DNA of 64,000 nucleotides from assembly GCF_022698165.1 (NCBI RefSeq), contig NZ_JALDAY010000005.1, positions 62,001-126,000 on the forward strand, read 5' to 3'. Source of the DNA: Streptomyces cylindrosporus (GTDB lineage Bacteria; Actinomycetota; Actinomycetes; Streptomycetales; Streptomycetaceae). Both the position numbers and the translations under genes were made by a program. The notes beneath the pieces are model-generated. The model was not told where the DNA came from. It searched no databases and saw only the letters and a program-made list of their open reading frames with translations. Shown piece by piece: positions 59,653-64,000 of the stretch. Positions within the stretch are counted from its first letter, which is position 1, and each line of letters begins with the position of its first letter.

Positions 59653-59680
59653 TACGGGGCTCGGAGCCGGCGTCATGGAC
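59615..59680. repeat. imperfect direct repeat, copy A (left of TA pair)
   Basis: About 66 bases starting GACGGAGCACTGG and ending GGCGTCATGGAC, roughly 80 percent identical to 60838-60903. Read forward it encodes DGALVATVDPDSYTGLG. An ATG at 59606 could start a 28-codon frame through it. Confidence 0.7.
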
Positions 59681-59829
59681 CTGAATCGCTGACGGGTGGC
59701 GGTCAACCGATCGATTCGTTGGTCGATGCCCCGGGATCGGCTGTCGATATGGCCATGACTGACGCACGTATGGGTGATGGTGTTCAGGAAACCGGGCCCG
59801 TGCTTCACCAAGCTGCTTGTGTTCGCCGC

Positions 59830-60204
59830 GTGAGCGAGCCGTATGTGATCGAACTTGAGCCGGAAGCGAGGGCTTGGCTGGAGAGGCTGCCTCCGCAGCG
59901 GTATCGCCAGGTGGAGGAGAAGACGGAGCTGCTGGCCCAGTCGCCGACGACCCTGGGTGAGCCCCACGCCCGCCATTTGGGAGAAGGCGTGCGCGAACTA
60001 CGGTTCATCCTGGACGGCAACGCCATACGGGTGACCTACTGGCTGGCGCCCGAACGGCGGATCGTCCTCCTTACAGTCTTCCGGAAGACCAGAATGCGAG
60101 AGGCTGCGGAGGTCAAGCGCGCCAAGCTGGCCAAGGAGCTGTGCGAGGCTGAGCATGGACCTGCGCACGACGAGTTCACCCGTGAATTCCGGGAGGAGCT
60201 ATGA
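59830..60204 (+). CDS. RelE/ParE-superfamily toxin
   Basis: 124 aa from GTG 59830 (in-frame ATGs at 59752 and 59758 add an unconserved start). Typical of the phage Gp49-like/HigB group: YVIELEPEARAWLERLPPQR, HLGEGVRELRFILDGNAIRV, RRIVLLTVFRKTRMREAAEV. Such toxins are usually mRNA interferases acting at the ribosome, with Arg/Lys-rich catalytic faces. It overlaps the HTH antitoxin by 4 bases (ATGA), the reverse toxin-first order of HigBA. Confidence 0.85.
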   Translation: MSEPYVIELEPEARAWLERLPPQRYRQVEEKTELLAQSPTTLGEPHARHLGEGVRELRFILDGNAIRVTYWLAPERRIVLLTVFRKTRMREAAEVKRAKLAKELCEAEHGPAHDEFTREFREEL

Positions 60205-60539
60205 ACCACACCCGCTGGAAGCTGTCCCGCGAGCGGAGAGCCTCCGAAGGCTACGTGGAGCCTCCGGAGGTGGCGGCGGAGCGTGAGCAGATTCGGCTGG
60301 CGCACGACCTCGGGCAACTCGTGTTCGACCGGCGTACGGCCTTGGGCCTGACCGAGGCGGCCCTGGGCGAGCGTCTGGGGATGACCGAGGACGATGTCGA
60401 AGCCGTCGAACTGGGCGGCCTGCTTCCCCTCACTGCGGATCTGCTGGTCCGGCTGTCGACGGCACTTGACGTCACGGTCGACCTGAGGGTGGTCTCCGGA
60501 GGGCACAACACGGTGGTGTTCGACGACCATGCCGCCTGA
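60201..60539 (+). CDS. XRE-type antitoxin
   Basis: 112 aa. A helix-turn-helix spans about residues 35-95 (LGQLVFDRRTALGLTEAALG, ERLGMTEDDVEAVELGG). It should neutralise the RelE-like toxin and repress the pair. The gene overlaps the toxin stop, the normal coupling for HigBA-type modules. Confidence 0.85.
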   Translation: MNHTRWKLSRERRASEGYVEPPEVAAEREQIRLAHDLGQLVFDRRTALGLTEAALGERLGMTEDDVEAVELGGLLPLTADLLVRLSTALDVTVDLRVVSGGHNTVVFDDHAA

Positions 60540-60565
60540 CTCGGCCGGGGCCGCGCCAGTGTCTG

Positions 60566-60700
60566 TCCTGCGCCTCCTGGAAGCCGAGGTGGCTCCTACC
60601 GTGCCGGTTTCGTCGGCCGTACGGCGATGACCTTGAGGTGGCGGTCGAGGTAGGGGACGTCGATAGGGATGGCATACGCGCGGCGGCCGGGTTATGAGGA
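60566..60700 (-). pseudogene. truncated DUF192 gene copy
   Basis: On the minus strand the frame reads IPIDVPYLDRHLKVIAV and then meets TAG at 60596-60598. The intact DUF192 gene at 62656-63033 reads RIPIDVAYLDRHLRVIAV in the same place. Within a 48-base core the two differ at only about 4 positions. The flanking parts are scrambled, so this is a relic of a duplication. Confidence 0.75.
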
Positions 60701-60837
60701 CGTGCACGGCACCTGCGGCCAACTGCGGGACGTGCCGCTGCCGTACAGCACCGGCCTGTTGTTGGGCGCCGGTGCGGCTGCCACGGCGCGAGCGCGGAGG
60801 ATGCGCGGTGAATGCCCGAACCGTCAGGCCGCTGGAC

Positions 60838-60903
60838 GACGGAGCACTGGCCGCAACCGTCGCGTCGCATCCGTACACGGGGCTCGGAATCGGCGTCATA
60901 GAC
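60838..60903. repeat. imperfect direct repeat, copy B (right of TA pair)
   Basis: Matches 59615-59680 (roughly 80 percent). Forward reading gives DGALAATVASHPYTGLGIG. A GTG at 60808, preceded by GGAGG, could start a 47-codon frame running into the 3' end of the convergent hydrolase gene; expression is unproven. Confidence 0.7.
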
Positions 60904-60907
60904 GTCA

Positions 60908-61894
60908 TCAGCTCCGCGCCCCGGCGAGCCAGTCGGTCAGCACGCTGTTGACCTCGTGGGGGCGTTCCTGCTGGATCCAGTGGCCGCAGCCCTCCAGGAG
61001 GTGGGAGGCCGACAGGCCGGGAAGGGTGGTGGGGTAGGCGTCGATGGCGTCGGACATCCAGGTGGTGGAGGCGTCCAGGGCGCCGCCGATGAACAGGGAC
61101 GGCTGCTTGATCGGGGCGCCGCGGTACGGGGCGAGGTCCTCCCAGTCGCGGTCCATGTTGCGGTACCGGTTGAGGGCGCCCGTCAGACCGGTGCGCTCGA
61201 ACTCCCCGGCGTAGACGTCGAGGTCGTCCTCGCTCAGCCAGGCCGGGAGCGGGCCGACCGGGAAACGGTCACGCAGCCGGCCGCCGCGGGTGACGAAGTG
61301 CGGGTCGGGCTCGTCCTCGGCGGGCATGGTGTCGGCGGACAGGGCCGCGTAGAAGCCCGCGAGCCAGCTCCGGACGTCGGGCTCGATCTCCGCCTCGGCG
61401 CGGCCGGGCTCCTGGAAGTAGGAGACGTAGAACTCCTGCTCGGGGCCGCCGATCCGGCCGAAGACGTCGGTGGGGCGGGGGCCGCCGGGCGGTGCGTAGG
61501 GGACGCTCAGCAAGCCGACGGCGCGAAAGACTCCGGGGTGGAGCAGCGCGGAGGCGGCGGCGATGTTGGCGCCCCAGTCGTGGCCGACGATCACCGCGTC
61601 CTCCTCGCCGAGGGCGTGCACGAGGGCGACGTTGTCCTCCACCAGGTGCAGCATCCGGTAGGCATCGGTCTCCGCGGGCTTGGAGGAGCGGCCGTAGCCG
61701 CGCACGTCGATCGCCACCGCCCGGTAGCCGGCCGCGGCGAGGGCCGGGAGCTGGTGGCGCCACGAGTACCAGGACTCGGGGAAGCCGTGCACGAGCAGGA
61801 CCAGCGGGCCGGTGCCCTGCTCGACCAGGTGGAGGCGCCCGGCCGGAGCCCGGACGGCGCGGTGGCGGAGTGCGGAGGTCGGCTCGGATCGCAT
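60908..61894 (-). CDS. alpha/beta hydrolase, epoxide hydrolase-like
   Basis: 328 aa from ATG 61894 (GAGGAG 8 bases upstream). Oxyanion motif LLVHGFPESWYSW, nucleophile elbow VGHDWGANIAAA with Asp as in epoxide hydrolases, a cap domain at about 140-225, and the catalytic His in LEGCGHWIQQERP. It should open epoxides by an ester intermediate in the cytoplasm. It is divergent from the XRE-cupin regulator gene, which probably controls it. The extended frame to 62023 crosses the promoter and was rejected. Confidence 0.87.
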   Translation of the reverse strand: MRSEPTSALRHRAVRAPAGRLHLVEQGTGPLVLLVHGFPESWYSWRHQLPALAAAGYRAVAIDVRGYGRSSKPAETDAYRMLHLVEDNVALVHALGEEDAVIVGHDWGANIAAASALLHPGVFRAVGLLSVPYAPPGGPRPTDVFGRIGGPEQEFYVSYFQEPGRAEAEIEPDVRSWLAGFYAALSADTMPAEDEPDPHFVTRGGRLRDRFPVGPLPAWLSEDDLDVYAGEFERTGLTGALNRYRNMDRDWEDLAPYRGAPIKQPSLFIGGALDASTTWMSDAIDAYPTTLPGLSASHLLEGCGHWIQQERPHEVNSVLTDWLAGARS

Positions 61895-61973
61895 GCGGCT
61901 TCTCCTCGGGTCGCGGGCGGCCGGCGGGAACCCGTCGATCATGCGGCGCCGCGGCCACTCGACGCGACCAGCG

Positions 61974-61988
61974 TTGCCATCCTGGCAA
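61974..61988. promoter_or_regulatory. candidate XRE-cupin operator in divergent promoter
   Basis: TTGCCATCCTGGCAA is a perfect inverted repeat with 6-base arms, overlapping GCAAGCTTGC (61985-61994). It lies between the hydrolase and the XRE-cupin regulator. Autoregulation by that protein is the likely role. Confidence 0.5.
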
Positions 61989-62043
61989 GCTTGCAGGACA
62001 GCGCGGTGAAGCGGCACTAGCACGAGAGGAAGGAACGGGCACA

Positions 62044-62637
62044 GTGACAGATGACGACGTGACCCGGACGCTGGCAGCGATGGGGCCGCGGCTGCGGGCC
62101 GTGCGCGAGCGCCGCGGCGTCACCCTCGCCGATGTCAGCCGCGCCACCGCCATCTCGTCCAGCACGCTGTCGCGGATCGAGACCGGCCGGCGCAAGCCCA
62201 CCCTGGAGGTGGTCCTGCGGCTGGCGAAGGAATACACGGTCACCCTGGACGAGCTGGCCGGCACCGCACCCGCACCCACCCCCGCCCCCGAGCCCCGCAG
62301 CACGACGCCGTACCGCTTCGGCGACGACAAGGCGGTGCTGCCGCTGACCCCTTACGTCGGTGGCCTGCACGCCCACAAGCACATCCTGCCCGCCGCCACA
62401 GAGCCGCCCGGCCGGCCCCGACAGGTGGCCCACGACGGCTACGAGTGGCTGTGCGTCCTGTACGGGCGGCTGTGGCTCGCACTCGGCAACCAGGACCTCG
62501 TCCTGACGGCCGGGGAAGTCGTCGAGTTCGACACTCGTACCCCCCACGGACTCGCAAACGCCGGATCCGCCGGACCGGTCGAGTACCTGATCATGTTCGG
62601 ACCCCAGGGAGAACGTCTACGCCCGCGCACCCACTGA
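62044..62637 (+). CDS. XRE-family regulator with cupin sensor domain
   Basis: 197 aa from GTG with AGGAAGG upstream. N-terminal helix-turn-helix (LRAVRERRGVTLADVSRATA, ISSSTLSRIETGRRKPTLEV), a Pro-rich linker, then a double-stranded beta-helix cupin (EWLCVLYGRLWLALGNQDLV, EVVEFDTRTPHGLANAG). These regulators sense small metabolites through the cupin. It is divergent from the hydrolase gene, probably its target. Confidence 0.9.
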   Translation: MTDDDVTRTLAAMGPRLRAVRERRGVTLADVSRATAISSSTLSRIETGRRKPTLEVVLRLAKEYTVTLDELAGTAPAPTPAPEPRSTTPYRFGDDKAVLPLTPYVGGLHAHKHILPAATEPPGRPRQVAHDGYEWLCVLYGRLWLALGNQDLVLTAGEVVEFDTRTPHGLANAGSAGPVEYLIMFGPQGERLRPRTH

Positions 62638-62655
62638 TCAAGGCGTCCCCGCGAC

Positions 62656-63033
62656 CTAGACCCGCACCCCCACCTCCACCTCCGCCCCCACCCCCAACCC
62701 CCACCCCTCCATCGCCCCCGCCTCCGCCTCCAGCACATGCCGGGCCCGAAGCCGAGGCAGCCCGAGCCGCCCCGGCTTCATCGTCCGGACGGCGATGACC
62801 CTGAGGTGGCGGTCCAGGTAGGCGACGTCGATGGGGATGCGCATACGGAAGGTGTGCACGCTGTTGGCGGGGGAGAGCAGCAGCGCCCCGACAACCGCAT
62901 CACGCCCCAGCAGCCCCTTCGTACGGGCCCGGTAGGAAGCGGCGATCTCCAGCGGCACCGAAACAGAACCCGAATCCTCCCGGCCCGGCCGGACGACCAG
63001 CGTCCCCCGCCCGTCCCGCCATCTCCGCCCCAT
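62656..63033 (-). CDS. DUF192 family protein
   Basis: 125 aa from ATG 63033 (GGAGG upstream; ATG 63060 is possible). DUF192 core: SYRARTKGLLGRDAVVGALL, SVHTFRMRIPIDVAYLDRHL, VLEAEAGAMEGWGLGVG. The last residues come from a low-complexity CCACC-type tract. A broken partial copy lies at 60566-60700. Function of the family is not settled. Confidence 0.8.
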   Translation of the reverse strand: MGRRWRDGRGTLVVRPGREDSGSVSVPLEIAASYRARTKGLLGRDAVVGALLLSPANSVHTFRMRIPIDVAYLDRHLRVIAVRTMKPGRLGLPRLRARHVLEAEAGAMEGWGLGVGAEVEVGVRV

Positions 63034-63152
63034 CCCGTCCCCGCCTCCCGCATCCGCCACACCGGCCCGCCGGCCACCTCAACAGAACGTATCCGCACGC
63101 GTACCGTGAACGCCGTCGACCACAAGGACAGCCGCCCGAAACGAGGCCGCCG

Positions 63153-63722
63153 ATGCCGAAGATCGTCCTGATGATGTCCGTGTCCCTGGACGGCTACATC
63201 GAGGCCCCCGGCCACGACCTCGGCTGGCACCGGGTCGACGAGGAACTCCACCAGCACATGAACGACACCGTCCGTCGCCTCGGCGGCCTGCTCAGCGGCC
63301 GCCGCGTCTACGAGACCATGGCCGCCTACTGGCCCACCGCCGACGCCGACCCCGACGCCTCGCCCGTCACCGTCGAATTCGCCGGGATCTGGCGGGAGAT
63401 CCCCAAGGTCGTCTACTCCCGCACCCTGGAGAAGGCCGACTGGAACACGACAGTGGTACGGGAGGTCGTACCCGAGGAGGTCCGGGCGCTCAAGGAGGCG
63501 GCGACCGGCGACCTGGGGCTCGGCGGGTCGGAGGTGGCCGGCGAGTTCCTCCGCCTCGGCCTCGTCGACGAGTTCCGGACCTACGTCCACCCCGCACTCG
63601 TCGGCCACGGCACCCGCCTCTTCCCCGAGGCCGACATCGCGGCCCCCCTCGACCTCGTCGAGAGCCACACCTTCTCCAACGGCGTCGTACTCCTGCGCCA
63701 CGCCCACGCCGCAGCCACGTAA
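63153..63722 (+). CDS. DHFR/RibD C-terminal-like reductase
   Basis: 189 aa. N-terminal VLMMSVSLDGYIEAPGHD, GGLLSGRRVYETMAAYWP and GDLGLGGSEVAGEFLRLGLV show the RibD-C/dihydrofolate reductase fold with an NADPH-binding GG-S motif. Such short proteins are common in streptomycetes; the substrate is unknown. It is 42 bases upstream of the truncated oxidoreductase gene. Confidence 0.85.
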   Translation: MPKIVLMMSVSLDGYIEAPGHDLGWHRVDEELHQHMNDTVRRLGGLLSGRRVYETMAAYWPTADADPDASPVTVEFAGIWREIPKVVYSRTLEKADWNTTVVREVVPEEVRALKEAATGDLGLGGSEVAGEFLRLGLVDEFRTYVHPALVGHGTRLFPEADIAAPLDLVESHTFSNGVVLLRHAHAAAT

Positions 63723-63764
63723 ATACGTTGTACGGCCGCGACGGCCCGGGTAGACAGAAGGCCA

Positions 63765-64000
63765 TGACTGGACTCGGCGCCGTGTTCCGACCCCAACTCC
63801 CTCCCGAGCGCCTCCGCGAGGTCGCCTGGCTCGCCGACGAGAGCGGCCTCGAGGAACTCTGGCTCTGGGAGGACTGCTTCCGGGAGGGCGGCATCTCGAC
63901 CGCCGCGGCAGCCCTGGCCTGGACCGAACGGGTACGCATCGGCGTGGGCCTGCTCCCCGTCCCCCTGCGCAACGTCGCCATCACCGCGATGGAGACGGCC
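63765..64000 (+). CDS. luciferase-like (probably F420-dependent) oxidoreductase, 3' truncated
   Basis: ATG at 63765 after AGAAGG; the frame is still open at the window end. The start GLGAVFRPQLPPERLREVAW and ADESGLEELWLWEDCF, then RVRIGVGLLPVPLRNVA, is the first strand-helix set of the LLM TIM barrel. Many actinobacterial members use coenzyme F420. Only about 79 residues are seen. Confidence 0.8.

Larger units (their letters stand above)
60540..60907. other. relic-bearing gap after the TA pair
   Basis: No intact gene. It contains the DUF192 relic and repeat copy B with its possible short frame. The remaining sequence shows nothing recognisable. Confidence 0.55.

Noticed and set aside
60036-60908. 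290-codon minus-strand frame across the toxin-antitoxin pair
   Set aside because: It is antisense to two well-matched genes with coupled overlap and shows no domain.
1-64000. tRNA, rRNA, riboswitches and insertion sequences
   Set aside because: None recognised on reading both strands. Small structured RNAs cannot be excluded without a covariance search.

Overview
The window is a chromosomal segment from a Streptomyces-like actinomycete. The DNA is very GC-rich with G/C third codon positions, GTG starts are common, and genes often overlap by ATGA or GTGA. It carries a GTP-type PEP carboxykinase, a chitinase behind two DasR-type operators, Ser/Thr kinases, an ECF sigma pair, a LuxR regulator with a TTA (bldA-type) codon, and an actinobacterial Tad pilus locus. 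From memory, a PEPCK-to-chitinase order like this matches the SCO4979-SCO5003 neighbourhood of S. coelicolor; I could not check this.

Layout. 0-5.7 kb: a truncated GT-C glycosyltransferase, a GT2-GtrA fusion and a secreted copper radical oxidase in one overlapping operon, then a convergent Mut7-C RNase-like gene. 5.7-11.1 kb: an MFS exporter/TetR operon with a clear operator, a PAQR/hemolysin III membrane protein, and PEPCK with its terminator. 11.2-20.9 kb: a convergent two-armed Ter-type stress island. The right-facing arm has a Ser/Thr kinase, a YbjN-like protein, a membrane protein and a VWA-PP2C-kinase triad. The left-facing arm has a membrane-anchored solute-binding protein, TelA, a solute-binding/VWA lipoprotein and a coiled-coil membrane protein. 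21-24.6 kb: a small conserved protein, an alanine-type aminotransferase, a membrane protein and a secreted trypsin-like protease. 24.6-31.5 kb: a divergent N-acyl-D-amino-acid/sugar-acid catabolic locus (D-aminoacylase, D-serine dehydratase-like enzyme, KDG kinase, IclR, RidA, GntP permease).

31.5-42.3 kb: an acidic protein, a secreted M14 carboxypeptidase, a large ATPase-LuxR regulator with a TTA codon, a striking ~27-bp tandem repeat array, a MEDS-domain protein with an anti-sigma-type ATPase, an ECF sigma/membrane regulator pair, and a divergent beta-helix-repeat membrane protein. 42.3-55.8 kb: GH18 chitinase, then a Tad (Flp-type) pilus locus with its own histidine kinase and response regulator, pilin, TadG-like protein, lipoprotein and OmpA-like protein. 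55.8-60.5 kb: accessory DNA with a WXG100-like protein, a probable type VII-secreted toxin with a CdiA-type RNase A domain, an immunity protein that looks internally duplicated, and a RelE/HTH toxin-antitoxin pair surrounded by decayed gene copies. 60.9-64 kb: an epoxide-hydrolase-like enzyme divergent from an XRE-cupin regulator, a DUF192 protein, a DHFR/RibD-like reductase and the start of a luciferase-like oxidoreductase.

The most interesting items are the Ter-type signalling island, the toxin with an apparently tandem immunity protein, the hairpin-forming repeat array, and the relics around the toxin-antitoxin pair. No rRNA, tRNA, CRISPR array or intact insertion sequence was recognised.
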